Below, piece by piece: positions 32,655 to 44,700 of a stretch of 64,000 nucleotides of DNA. The stretch covers positions 294,816,654-294,880,653 of the forward strand of contig JARDYH010000001.1 in assembly GCA_029215795.1 (NCBI GenBank), written 5' to 3'. Numbering within the stretch: position 1 is the first letter of the stretch; the number at the start of each line of letters is the position of its first letter. The translations under genes were made by a program, and so were the position numbers. A model generated the notes under the pieces. The model made no database searches. It saw nothing but the letters and a program-made list of their open reading frames with translations, and had not been told where the DNA came from. Source of the stretch: Anniella stebbinsi (lineage: Eukaryota > Chordata > Lepidosauria > Squamata > Anniellidae).

Positions 32655-32750
32655 ATCAGTATACTCCTATGCATGTCTATTCAAAAGTAAGCCCCAATGA
32701 GTTCAGTGGGGATTACTCCCCAGTAAATGGATATAGGATTGCAGTATAAG
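32655..32750. repeat. Hairpin-type repeat, 'AATCCTATGCATG' family, clearest copy
   Basis: ACTCCTATGCATGTCTATTC at one end and TGGATATAGGATTGCAG at the other are inverted versions of each other. The centre GTAAGCCCCA...TGGGGATTAC is a near-perfect stem around ATGAGTTCAG. Related copies or fragments are at 21310, 41716 and 45950. It is a short non-coding interspersed repeat that I recognise as common in squamates, without being able to name its class. Confidence 0.65.
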
Positions 32751-32764
32751 ACTATAATAAGCTA

Positions 32765-32985
32765 ACATTAGTTAGTTAGTATTTATGTATTAAGAGTTTC
32801 ACAAACTGGCTTTCAGGGCACAGTGCTCCCACAAGGTGGCATACATAAAATCATTTATATCCCCACCCTTCTTCTAACACAGAGCTCAGGGGGTTCCAAA
32901 GCAGTGTCCCATCCCAGCACTGACCCAGACCCAAACCTGCTTATCTTCAGCAATGTAACTGCCTCATATGCCCTCAAACAAATGT
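32765..32985 (-). mobile_element. 5S-rRNA-derived SINE
   Basis: On the minus strand, GAAGATAAGCAGG is followed by TTTGGGTCTGGGTCAGTGCT and GGGATGGGACACTGC. This follows the internal part of vertebrate 5S rRNA (AAGCTAAGCAGGGTCGGGCC, TGGTTAGTACTTGGATGGGA, GACCGCC), including the intermediate element and C-box region of its promoter. The downstream part (CCTGAGCTC, GGGTGGGGATATAAATG and a degraded ATAAATA tail) looks like a LINE-type 3' end. Order and orientation fit a SINE3-type element transcribed by RNA polymerase III. It is not a functional 5S gene: the similarity is partial and followed by unrelated sequence. Confidence 0.68.
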
Positions 32986-35107
32986 GTTTTGGGTTTAGGA
33001 AATCTCATGCCCTGGAATCCTTTCAAGTAAGCTATTACCATTGATTTGTCCAAGTGTGGTGACTGGAAAAGCCAAAACGTGTTGAAAAAATCTATCTTGA
33101 AACAGTCAGTTTTTCTGTGGGTGGGTAGCTGAAGCAGTCAAGAAAAAAAGAGGGGGGAGTCACTCCCAAAATTGTGTCCATGGAGATTTGCAGGGATTTT
33201 CCACAGTCACTGTGACTCCAAAAATACTTCTACAACAGCAGAAATAACTATAAAGAGTTCTAGTTTACTGCTGGTTCATATGGTACTTTGTCCACATAAT
33301 CATGTGAAAAATGAGATGCAAAAATGACCATATGAACTAGCTCTTATACTGCCTCCAGTCATGGGAATCCCAGGTTAAACCTTTGCTCATGAGGCTCACT
33401 AAATAGCAATAAGCAAAATTAAGCTTTCTAACCAAGGATGTCACACATAGACACCACTAATGCTACAACATACACTGTAATATCACAAAAATTATGGGTT
33501 GATCCAAAGCTAGGCAGAGTGGACCTCTGTTAATGGGATGCTTCTGCAGGCAGAAGCTGGGGAGGTTATGCTTGTAGTTTCCTCCTGCCACTTATAGCTT
33601 CTATGCTACTGAAAATCGATTCCAGAGGATTGGGAAAACCTCTGGAACAATGTAAGAGGTGGTACTGGGGTCTGCAAGGAGAAGGGGAAATCTGAAAAAA
33701 AACACCTTTGCCCCTTCCATCTACGTGAGCATCCAGTTAGCCTTCGCTGGATTTGACTCACTTCTGTATCCAATCCTACATCTGCTATCTTACTAAGCAT
33801 TTCCTCATCTAAAAGGTTTTGCAAAGCAACCATAATTGTTTAATATTAATTGTTTATGTGACTATTGTTTCCTCCTGCCTGATTTTAAATTGATCTGTCC
33901 ATCATCTTTGCAACCCATCTGTTTTTATGGATTATCCTCAAAGCTAGGCATCAGCAGTGGAATTGTTTAAATCATATAGCAATAAGAGAAATGAGTAGAT
34001 GTGCAAATGCAAATAACTTCTTCCCTTCTGACATAGGTTGACTAGTGTAAATATAATAGGTTACTAAATAAATGTTTGTACATAGCTGTACAGTAGATTA
34101 TCACCTTGGTGGGACTTTTGAATGGTTCTCTTGTATTTCAGCATAGCTAAACAAAATTTGGACCAATTAATTTAGGCTTCTATTCCAGAGTAATATAAAA
34201 TTATGGTGTGTTTTCAAACATCTTAACTAATTTAATAAGATAAGCACCCTTCAATAATGCATTCATATAAAATATATAGTTCAAAATGAAACATTCAGGA
34301 AATAAATATTTTATGTGCTCTAATCTAAATGTCTTTAAGAGTATTGATTATTCTTATATCCATTAGAGGTCATGTTGATCTAAAATAGCCGGAGACAGTC
34401 TGCAAGGGAGATCAGGCAAAGTGTTTTGAGGTTATTTTGGCAGCAGATTGATGCAGATGATAAAATCCTAATTATCACAATTTTATGAAGGAAGTTCACA
34501 TTTTAAAAAATAATAGTTAAGTATCTAGTGGTTACTCAACCTGGTCCTTTAAAAGATAAGAGCTTTGGCTTTATCTTGGATTCTTCCCTCTCCTTTGCTC
34601 TCCATTTTTAAACCCATCTAGCTGCAAAGATTCTGGTTCATTAGGAGGCATAAGTTGTCAGTCGCAGAAGCCACACATTTTTTCCCTTTATTTGCCTCCC
34701 ATGTCCCAGAGGGTTGCACTCTAGGGTTCATGCACAACTTGCTCCTCCAGGGAGAGGAGGGAAGTATCATCAGAATAGATTAACACTGCTGTCTTTTTCT
34801 GGGACAAGAGGAAACAAGTACAAGAGAAGTACAAGCCTCCTGCCTTAGGCTAATGGAAACTCCCTTCGGGCAACAGAATAGGTGACAAGGTAGCAAAAGT
34901 GCAGTATTTTCTGCCTTATCGCTTGTTGATTCCTGCCCAAATGTAGATTGCAAAAGCCGAGGGCAAGCAGAACAAGGCAAACTGAATCCATACTCCTCTG
35001 ACTGACACAAATAGAGCACACACATAACACTGGTGCAGTTCTTTGTGGTCTGCCAGAAGTGCAACAAGCCCATAAAATCAGAGACAATTGTCCTACAAAG
35101 AAAAGCC
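32986..35107. other. Long gap; weak TIR-like pair at 33497-33790
   Basis: No gene. GGGTTGATCCAAAG near 33497 and, reversed, GGATTGGATACAGAAG near 33770 could be a diverged TIR pair, but this is uncertain. Nothing else is recognised. Confidence 0.33.
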
Positions 35108-35508
35108 CTATGAGGAGAGACTGAAAGAACTGAGCATGTTTAGCCTTGAGAAGACCGAGGGGAGACATGATAGCACTCTTCAAATACTTGAAAGATTGTC
35201 AAACAGAAGAGGGCCAGGATCTCTTCTTGATCATCCCAGAGTGCAGGACATGGAATAATGGGCTCAAGTTACAGGAAGCCAGATTCCAGCTAGACATCAA
35301 GAAAAACTTCCTGCCTATTAGAGCAGTACGACAATGGAACCAATTACCTAGGGAGGTCGTGGGTTCTCCCACACTAGCGAGGCATTCAAGAGGCAGCTGG
35401 ATGGACATCTGTCAGGTATGCTTTAAGGTGGATTTCAGCATTAAGCAGGGGGGTGGACTCGATGGCTTTATAGGCCCCTTTCAACTCTACTATTCTGATT
35501 CTATGAAA
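35108..35508 (+). mobile_element. CR1 LINE 3' end
   Basis: The sequence follows the CR1 C-terminal and 3' UTR consensus: GAGGAGAGACTGAAAGAACT, TTTAGCCTTGAGAAGACCGA, GGGGAGACATGATAGC, TGGAACCAATTACCTAGGGA, GGTGGACTCGATGGCTTTAT and a final TTCTGATTCTATGA, the characteristic CR1 end made of short ATTCTATG-like units. A 130-codon open frame (35146-35538) includes the last part of the reverse transcriptase ORF (RGDMIALFKYLKDC, RQWNQLPREVV, LDGFIGPFQLYYSDSMK) and reads to the 3' end. It is 5'-truncated to about 400 bp, which is typical of CR1. Confidence 0.88.
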
Positions 35509-36684
35509 GAACTAAAGGGACAAGAAATTGTTAGGTAAGGAATCGTGAATGTTTTGGCTTCACAAGCTGTCTCAGCTTCCTAGTAAATACACAAGAACTT
35601 TGTTTTAGTTAGCTCACTGAACTCAAAACAATGCTCCAAAATTTAGATAAGTCAATTTCCTAGATAAGTGAGAAAAATGCCAACTCTCTAATGAGAACTA
35701 TTTAAATGTATTTTCATAAAACAAGATTAGGGTCATTATTTTTAAATTTGTGTACTGTAGCAGAGTGGAATAATGAAACAATTGGTATATCTAGTTCTAG
35801 ATAGATATAAATAGATACACTAGAAAGCACTATTAGCTAAAATTAATAAAGGAGCTCAATCTTTGCACCACAATCAACTAAAGTGCTTCACTGATGATTC
35901 ACAGATTGCTTATCCTGGTGTAATTTCATTGACATCTATGGAACTACGGCAGACTAAGTTGTTTGCAATACTTACACAAGTCTATCATATAAAATAAGTC
36001 AGTGTGTTTGCAAGCCCTGCAAATAGAATAGCCATTATATCCTCTTCCTCTCCAATTTCACAAGATAGAAACCAGGTTACAAGCCATCCTTGATCTTCTT
36101 TTCCTCTAGAACAGCATCATCTATCATAGCACAATACACGTTCCAAACACATTTACAGAGTGATTGATGACACACACTTCAAAACCCTAAAAATCAAGAA
36201 AAGGATAACCTGGTTATTATTCTACAAGGCTACATATTTAACAATGATCTTTAAAACTATCACTAGACAAATGCCTTAGAAAAAAGAAACCCACTGATGA
36301 TTTTTTAAAATGTGAATTCGGCCTTCAAAGCAAATGATGTGAAGTCATACAGGGGTGCAGCTATCCTGAATCCACCACAACTGAGGTGTATATATGTAAG
36401 CGTAAGGGAAAATATCCACTTTTGTTCAAAAATTATCTTGTATTTATGTCCAAGGCAGCATCCTCTTAAGTCTAAAAGTTCACTTTTCACCAGTGACTTT
36501 AGAAGTGTAATTCATTGTTTTAAAATATATGTGGTACAATCTAAACAAATTTAAGCACTTTGAAGTTTCATCGTTTTCAGTAGGAGAGTTAAGTGCATGC
36601 TTATATCGTTTCCACTAAAATCAGTTGGACTTAAATGTATTTATTTCACTTTGGTTGAATTGTGTCAATAATGTTCTTTACTAA
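35509..36684. other. Gap without recognised feature
   Basis: No gene or named repeat. Confidence 0.4.
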
Positions 36685-36685
36685 A

Positions 36686-36721
<36 letters not shown>

Positions 36722-36722
36722 A
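36685..36722. repeat. (AAAG)n microsatellite
   Basis: About nine AAAG units in a row. Confidence 0.96.
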
Positions 36723-37099
36723 GCAGCTTACATTATCACAGTATATGCTCAAAAAATATTGAAAAAGATCACTCTTTCCCTACCCAGCAGAAAGGCAATG
36801 GGAGGCTTTCTTCAAGCATAATTGCCAGATAGGATGGGGGAGATCTTCCTGTGTGAATGAGAGAGAGAGAATGGGTGAATTCTTGGGCCCCATCCACTGT
36901 GGCATGGTCAGTGGAGGGAAACAACTCAATATGGGTTATTGCATTCACCCCTGTGCATGCCATGACTGACATTTCCCTAATTACACATGCCATGTCATGA
37001 GTTGCCTTGCAGTCCGAACCTGGTGTACGGCACAGCAGGGGTGGCTTCTCAATGACTCCACAACCCCTATTGAAAAACCTTGCAGCAACAGACCAGCTT

Positions 37100-37300
37100 A
37101 TATGCCTGCCTGAATAAACATAACTTTGCTTGCTAACAGAAGAGGCTGCCAACAGGAAGTTCCAGGGTCTAGGAGTGGCCATTGGGATGGTCCTCTCTTG
37201 TGTCCCCACCAAATGTGCCTCTGATGGTGCCAGGAGCGAGAACAGCCTCTCCTGAAACCTGGGCAGGCTCACATGGGAGAATGGCAGTTTTCAGGTTAGC
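37100..37300 (-). pseudogene. Diverged L2-like C-terminal relic
   Basis: On the minus strand a EAHLVGTQERTIPMATPRPW block lines up with ARLVGMRERAFSVAAPGLW of L2 copy 4 (just before its 3' UTR). The frame continues to 36769 without further similarity that I can follow. It is old and short. Confidence 0.5.
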
Positions 37301-37480
37301 ACTGACAAATTACTTCAGAGGTTAAAGTCTGGAGTCACTTTGCTGGTGGGGACCACTTTGGTCAGGATTCAGCTCAGATGAGGTATTTCAGTTGTCAGTT
37401 CCTGAAGGCTCACAGCTTTCTGAGTTCCTTATAGCTGATAAATCTGGCTGTAGCTCCTTGTAGGAATGCTATGTATTTTT
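37301..37480. other. Unassigned stretch
   Basis: Nothing recognised. Confidence 0.4.
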
Positions 37481-37862
37481 CCTCTTCCTGAAGACATTCT
37501 CAGCTTCTATTTTTTATTATTTCCACTCTCCTTCCCTTCTTTCTTCTGGACAGCCACTGTGTCTCCTCTGACCTTTCACAGTGCTCAACTCTGCTCTCAT
37601 TTCAGCTTCCTCTGACTGCTGCTTCTTTCAAACTCTGCTGGCTTATTCTCCCTCAGGCTCTTCTTTGCCTGATTCTAGCTGCCCAACTCAACTATGCATG
37701 GCTTTTTATACCTTCTATCAGAACCCTCCATCCAATCACACATTACATTCTGACACTGATATTCCATTGAATATCCCTCCTTGACCCATCAGTGTCTGGC
37801 CTTTGTCCCGCTTTTTAATTCCTCTGTCCAGAATAAAAGCAGGGAGCTCCTAATGTTACAAT
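37481..37862 (-). mobile_element. Possible LTR-like sequence (weak)
   Basis: Read on the minus strand, it could start TGTAACATTAGG (37862 downward) and contains a TATA-like GGTATAAAAAGCC (about 37699-37711), then a polypyrimidine/polypurine-biased stretch with an AATAATAAAA signal near 37510. This order resembles U3-R of a retrotransposon LTR. There is no paired LTR, no primer-binding site that I can name and no gag or pol. The assignment is tentative. Confidence 0.25.
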
Positions 37863-37974
37863 GACCTAACTATAAACATCTCAAAACTATAGGTACTCCC
37901 TGCAATGCTTTGGATGATTTTTCTAGGCTAGATTTAGGAATGGAAATATCTGCTTCAGACAAAAACAACGAAGA

Positions 37975-38030
37975 GTTGTGGCACCTTAAAGACTAACAAA
38001 AAAAATCAGGTATAACGTTTTGTGGTGCTA
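37975..38030 (+). repeat. Fragment of a widespread amniote interspersed repeat
   Basis: GAGTTGTGGCACCTTAAAGA followed by CTAACAAAAAAAATCAGGTA and AACGTTTTGTGG matches a phrase that I recognise from dispersed repeats in reptile genomes. I cannot give its class with certainty. Confidence 0.4.
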
Positions 38031-39125
38031 CAATACTCTTGGTTATTTTTACTGCAATAGATTAATATGCTACCCTCAGGAAAATGTTTCAGAGAAGTTC
38101 ATGGAAGTTGTTATAGTGATACCTCAGTTCTGCCTTTTTAAGTAATTCTGTGTAGTATTTTGCTACCTACCCTGGAATTTAGATAGATGGAGCAGCCACC
38201 TGGAAATTACGAGATCATTATGGAACAAATAAATTGATTGCTGAGGTGGGATGATATCTCATCATCTGTTGTTAAGACATTATTCTCATGTCTTTGGACT
38301 GTGAAAAACTCTGGCTTCTTCAGAATTCTACACCTCAGCTGCACTAAATGAGCAGAGCAAGTGATACAGAAAGAAAGCATTAATACTTTCTGCCTGACAG
38401 TTCTAATGTCAGTTTTTAAGACTGACTTCTTCAGCATATTTCCGTGTAGATTGTATTTTTCTTTTCTCTTTGCTAGTTTTGTTATTGGAATGTAATGCTC
38501 ATTAAAGCTTCCAATATGACAGCTCTATAGACTGAAATCCTCTAACAGGCTTCAGCCGTGAAGACTTTATCATGTTGCCTCCTAAATATTGGCTGCTAAG
38601 CACTCACTCTGAGTAAAAATGGCTATGCTATCTTTCTCCAGCACAAGTGTGCTAGTCAGATGGCAGCCAATGGCACTGCCCCGGTCCAGTACCGGCCAAG
38701 GCATAGGTGAGAGGCCCAGGCAATGGTGGGAATGCAACGTAACGCATATACAGATAATAGAAAGCCAGCAATAAAGCCAAGGAGTCAAATGTAGGGTCTC
38801 TAGGAGCCAGGAGAGTGCCCAGATTGTAAAGACATTGATCCAACAAGGGTCTTAGCCTCAACCCTCTAAATTAAAACTAGAAAGTTCCAGAGCCCTTGGA
38901 TTCTGACACCTCGGAACCTTATGAATAATTCATGCAATTGCTGTAGGCCAGAATTTCTGTACACTTGGTGGGATATTGGAACCATCCCCACCCCCCACCC
39001 CAATTATACAACCCTAACCCTAAAATATACGCAAGTACAGATGTATACATTTACTTGGCCTGGGCATAATACTTAAATGAGGTTTAGCATTATAAATTCA
39101 AGCAGCAGCAAGTGTCAGCCCCCCC
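38031..39125. other. Gap without recognised feature
   Basis: No gene. Two CCCTAA units at about 39011-39022 are too few to count as an interstitial telomere. Confidence 0.4.
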
Positions 39126-39126
39126 A

Positions 39127-39127
39127 C

Positions 39128-39166
<39 letters not shown>

Positions 39167-39178
39167 CACACACACACC
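39127..39178. repeat. (CT)n(AC)n microsatellite
   Basis: A CT run passes into an AC run with an interruption (CACCACAC). Confidence 0.94.
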
Positions 39179-39614
39179 ACCTCCCCAGCACAGCTGCAAG
39201 GAGAACAGAAGCATCCACTTTTGTTTCAAAATTAACCAGCAGCGGCAGCTCCAGGTTTCTGACAGCTGTTGGACAATGGGCCCCTCCCTCAGTGAGTCTA
39301 CCTTCTCAACACCATTGTCATTAGCTGCTATTGCTCTGCCTCCTCTTTCACATCATTGTTATTACTTGGTTTGCTTGACAGGCAGAGAGCAAGCGAGCAA
39401 GTAGGCAGGGGCATCTGCTGCTCTTTCTTCCCACCACCAGCATTGTCTGGGCCACAGTGAGTGGCAGGTGAACAATCAGGTTGTAATGGTGAAGAGCGGG
39501 AGCATGTTCAGGAGACCCTTGTCAATGGGTCCCTACTTAAATGTAGGCTCTTAGCAGGTACGCTACCATATCTACCTTGACACCAGCCCTATTACCCAGA
39601 GTTTCTTGTCACGT

Positions 39615-39710
39615 TCGAACTGGGGGAAATCTGGCTAGTTTAAATTATGGTTTGTCAAGAAGCCAGAATCATAAACCATGGTTTAAAACCACAATTTAAA
39701 TGTTCCTGAA
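39615..39710. repeat. Foldback repeat
   Basis: TTTAAATTATGGTTT pairs with AAACCACAATTTAAA (one mismatch), with an internal AAACCATGGTTT palindrome between. It is similar in style to the hairpin at 14040-14129. Confidence 0.6.
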
Positions 39711-41715
39711 AGGCTCAACTGCTGTTGAGCATATGGGTTCCCCAACACTTGCTTTGTGTAAGCCCCATCATCAGCCAGGAGATCAAGGGCAACTGAGAGA
39801 TAGCATCCCCTGCCTCCCAGGAAGAACATAAAGGCAAATGAAAGATCAGCCTGGTCCATCCATCTGCCAGAAGAGGAGCAGAAGCAGGGAATTTGCTCGC
39901 CCCTCCACATGAAAGGATGATCAGCCAGAGGACTAAGGGCTGCTGGTGTGTGCGGGGGCAGGGGGCTGTATTATTACAACCTGTTTCTTGTAAGCTGCCT
40001 TTAGAACCATTTAATAAATAATTGCAGAGATTATTTGGGCAATGTGAGAAGCACTGCCTAATGTGATCTTGCCAACAGCATTGTTGGTGAAAGGGGTGTT
40101 CAATATACAATGCCTACTGCAGTACCTTGGTTGAATGATCTCTGGGGAAAGACTTGCCTGGGAGGAAGAGAGGAAAAAGAACTTGTGCAGGAGCTGAGGT
40201 AGAAGTGCAGGGTGTGTGGGAGATGTGAATAGGGGGAGTGAAAGGAAGAGATCAGAAGCAACTGCTCTGCAACGGGAAGAGTTAGAGCCCTCCACATCTA
40301 TATACGCCATCATGGCTACACAGTTGTACACCATTGTTTATATGACACAGTCATCAACTTGCAGCCACATCGTGCTATTCCCTACGAAGCTGCACATTTT
40401 CAATGTGTCATTTTACAGCAAATGTTTACACATTACTCCAATGCCACCACTGTTATTTGTTCATGTGTCAGTGGTGGCTTTGGTTCAGATTAAAAGAGTG
40501 GATATAGTTAGGGGCGGATCCCAGTGCAGGGTGCAGGGGGTGCACTTGACAAGTTCCAGGTGAGTGTTTAGTAATGGTAGCCATGGCGATATTAAAGTCT
40601 GGGAGATTAAAGTAAGAACAGTTATTGTGTATAATGCGTAAATTCAATGAACTATAGCAGTGCAGACATGCAGCTACAGGCTTTCAAAGCTACAATGTTG
40701 CAGTTGCCAGAAACCCCCCCCCCCCCAAAAAAAAGTTTTTTGCAGTTTTTGGTCCTTCAGTATTTGCTGCACATTACTGGTGCTGCAAATTTTCCTGGCT
40801 GGATAGCCCATGCTCACTACTGCCATGTAACCCTAATCAATGCCACTTTGCTGCAGCGATGCTGCAGGGTTTGGGGGTTATCAGTAAAGCAGCACCTTAT
40901 AGATGCCCCCAAGATGAACATTGAAAAATTGTTCTATCATGGGGAAGGAGAGGAGCTGCACCTGGTGAAATTCTGCTTCCTCTGCAACTCTTAAGGCACA
41001 GGAGTCGGGTCCAAGTAGGTAGTGCTGTTTCCCTATTTTGCAGGTAACATAATTAGACCACATCAACTTATAAAGTCTTTTAAAGGAAGCTAAGTTGGCA
41101 GTTTATTGCCAAATTCCCCTTTTTTGACTCTATTAAAATTGGCGCTTTTAGCCTGAACTTTCAAGTATCTGTGCAATACCAGCTCAAGTGATTTATGTTG
41201 GCTGTGACTCTGAGAATGTAATTGCCCCTGCACAATATCTTGTTTTAAAAGGTAAAATATTTCTGCTCAATGATCACACATCTTTTCTTTGTGCTAAAAT
41301 GTGGCGATTCAGCGGTTACTGGACACTTTCCTTGTATTTAACCCCTCCATAGGTTAAGATTGGAAAGTGACTATGACCTTTGCTATTCAAAAAGGGTTTA
41401 AAAAAATATTTTTCCCTATGGTCTCGGGAGAAGCCCACTGAGTTATTCAACCTGTCAGCAGAATGCATGACATGAGAACAGAAGAGAGTCTGAAGCTCTA
41501 AAACACTGTGGGGCTGTGCTTCCTCAAAGGAAAAAGGTATATTGGAAAAGGTATGTTGGAAGAGAGTACACAAAAAACCATGGAAAAGGTCAGGCATGGA
41601 ATAGTCTACATTTGCTGAGGATTCTAAGTTTAAAAACAGCCTAAAGGTTCTCTTTCTTTAGAGAAAAGCAGAAAGCTTTAGCAGCCCCTTTTTGCATTGA
41701 TAGAGGTAGAAGAGG
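39711..41715. other. Gap; poly-C/poly-A tract at about 40704-40729
   Basis: Several medium open frames on both strands (39715-40563) show no domain and overlap each other; I do not consider them genes. A run of about 14 C followed by 8 A is at 40706-40728. Confidence 0.38.
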
Positions 41716-41760
41716 ACACTAAGGACAGAATCCTATGTATGTTTAGACAGAAAAAAGTAC
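41716..41760. repeat. Fragment of the 'AATCCTATGCATG' repeat
   Basis: ACAGAATCCTATGTATGTTT followed by AGACAGAAAAAAGTAC resembles the start of the hairpin-type repeat at 32655-32750. Confidence 0.45.
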
Positions 41761-44700
41761 TGCAACAAGCATCAGATTGCGTACTAAAAAGTTTGGGATA
41801 TTTTGAATGTCATTGTTAAAAAAAAAGAAACCCACCATTGATTATCATGGTATCCAAATGCAGCCAAAGACAAAAATAAATAAATAAATAAATAATAAAA
41901 ATACAAACTACCTGAATGTCTGGAGTCCAACTTTCCAATTTGCAGAAAGAATTAGACCATTAACATTTAATTCTATCTGTTGCTATATTCACGGCATAAA
42001 TATTACATAACAGAAGACGGCAGGATCCTGAGGAATGAATGGGCTGGGAACAGTGGAATAGTCTGGGAATATATAGGAACAATGAAATCAGGGCTGGCTC
42101 TCATCTGCTCACTCAACCCATCTTCATGGCTACACTTCCATATACATTCTCACCATTTTATAGGCATCATGTTAGGTAATAATTAAATTGCCTGGCCTTT
42201 AATTCTAGTCTATCTGATTATATATTTGGGGCAGCTCAAAGCTTGCATACTCTCACCAACTTATACCGTATTGTTAGAACTCAGTCCTATACATTTATTT
42301 TTGCTGCAGCAATTATGGGTCACACGTTGGCTTCTGATGCTGCAGCAGAAACCAGATTTGAGGCTTGGCAAGCATAGGCTCTAATTCTAAGCAGACATCT
42401 ACCTCCATTTTTACTATGAGATGTCAGGTGGCTCTGAAAGTCCTAGGATGCCATGTAAGGGAGATAGGGGGGTTCCTGCCACCATACCTCTGTCCTGGTG
42501 TGCCATTTCCCTGGCATTGATATTAGCGTGCAGCATTGATATCTGCTGTTTGCACAGTGCTGGAGCAGCCAAGAGCCACCTTCTGGCTCTGGCGTAAGGG
42601 CACCAGCTGTTGTCACTGAAATTAAGACAAATCCCTTAACTGACCCTAGAGCCAGAGTCCTTGTTCCTGACTCTATGGGCTGCTGTGGCCATGCAACAGT
42701 AGCTCTTACAATGAAACTGTTAGTCTCTAGGACTACCAGGACATTTTTGTCTAAACACAATTCATTAAACTGTCAGAGAAATTTGATTCTTGAATTCTGT
42801 TTAATTCTTAGCAGCCTCCAAGCTCAAGCCAGGAGTTGTATTTTGTTTGTTTCTAGGCAATTGGAATATTGTGATGTGGGGGACAGCATTTTTCTGCACC
42901 TGAAGAAAGGGCAACTGTGCAGGGACACTGTATTCCAAATACTTAACATTTCTAATCAGATGTAGGTAAAGCTCTTCTATAAAGCCATAAAATTACAATC
43001 GCAAATGGTCTATTAATTCAGGCAGCTAACGCCTTAGACAGATTTAATAGATGTTATCAGAAACTGAATCTCAACAACTGTGGGGCCAACTAATCAGCTG
43101 GAAAGAAATGAGAAGACCGGGAACAAAGAGACGTGTATTTGCAATACGAGGAAGTAGTTGATGTAACTAAAATGGTGCCCAGGCATTTCTCTTGAGCCAC
43201 ACAGGGAAAGGGGAGGAAGGGGTATTTATGGCACTCAGAGAAAGAAAGAGAATATAAAATTCCAGTGAAGCCAGGCTGCCTTGCTATTTGAATTTCTATT
43301 AAATGACAGATGAAAATTTGAGGTGTTTAGTGAATCATTTCATTGCACTGAATGCAAGGAGGGAGGCAGCCTTCTGTTCAGAGCAGCAGTGATTTTGAAA
43401 GCTGGTGCCAAGCTTTATAAAAGAGCAGCAAATTGGAGTTCTTTGTAAACTTTGGGAATGTACAAATCCAGTTCAATATGTCCATTTGGACTACAGCTCC
43501 TAAAAGATAACGAGACTTTTTTTCCCCATCATTTGCTTTGGCCATTCTAATTCTGGTGTGGATTTACTCCTGACTAACATGGTGGAATTTTTAGAACCTT
43601 TTTTCAGTGTGTTACTCCTACAGAAAAAAAATCGCTCATAGAGTCTCTCCCCAGCAAAGCATGGTATATAGATTTTGGAGGAATGGCAAAAAGCCCTGTA
43701 GAGACAGACAATATTCCTTAGAGTACAGCCAAAAGAATGGCAGGAGGAGAAAATCCCTAAGGCAAGTAAAAATAATTATATGCATCCATGGAATAGACTG
43801 TAGATAACAGAGCCTCAGGGCTGTCTAAGAAATTGAAAAGGTGCTTCAGTATAGCCAGTTGGCTGCCATATGTATTAATTGCAAAGGAGTTGGAAGTGAC
43901 TACTGTCAGCAGCAAAAAAAAAAAAAAAAGGTCAAATGGCAGCTGTGCTCCCAATTCCCTTGGCTCCATGAATCTCACAGACATATGAAATTCCCTTTAC
44001 AGCCTCTGCTTGATGTATGTATAATCATGATGCAACTCAGTCCGCTGTTAAGATGTTTTGTTTTGGCCAACCAAGTTTTCACTCCTACCATAATGTGAGA
44101 TAAACCCAGATTATGGCTGGCCTTCACTAATTATAGTGATGACCTACCTATTATCAATGCTGACTTTTGTTATATTTTGGACTTATAGCACTTAGTAATG
44201 GATACAAATATTGTTGGATATTAATCACACAGAGTCGTTACTCTTTCTTGTAACTGGGAAGCCAGTTCTGTGTAACTGTGCTTGTCTGTTGGAACAACAT
44301 GTCCTCCTGGAGGAACAGTAAAATTCCTTGGTATCTAGTCATTTTCCTACAGCCATATTCTACATGTGAGTCCTTCTTGCATTTCCTTCCTCTTTTTCCA
44401 ACATTATCTGCTCTAAGAACACAGCAGATACCAACATTAGGGATGCCATAAACATCTGAGAACAGGATCTTACAGAGGCAAACATCCCTCTTCAAATACT
44501 CACAAGGATGATTAGTGTTCTTACCAATCTTGCAAACCATCATCATCTCTACCTCCCCATCTGAAAGTGAAGAAACTTACCTTTGTGCAGGTAAGGGAAA
44601 GTCAAAGGTGACCATGAGTGTTCCCAGCCTCCAATAGAATGTCTTTCTCCACTGAGGGCTGGAGGGAGCACTACGCACAGTATCATTTTCCTGCTGGGTA

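Noticed and set aside
32895..32985. Functional 5S rRNA gene
   Set aside because: Only the internal portion resembles 5S rRNA; it is diverged and continues into LINE-like tail sequence, so a SINE is the better call.
36769..37272. 167-codon minus-strand frame as a host gene
   Set aside because: Its N-terminal part matches the C-terminal end of L2; the remainder shows no domain.
39005..39025. Interstitial telomere (CCCTAA)n
   Set aside because: Only about two units; not above chance.
39715..40563. Cluster of 65-131 codon frames on both strands
   Set aside because: They overlap one another on opposite strands, show no domain or exon-like boundaries, and look like chance frames in moderately GC-rich sequence.
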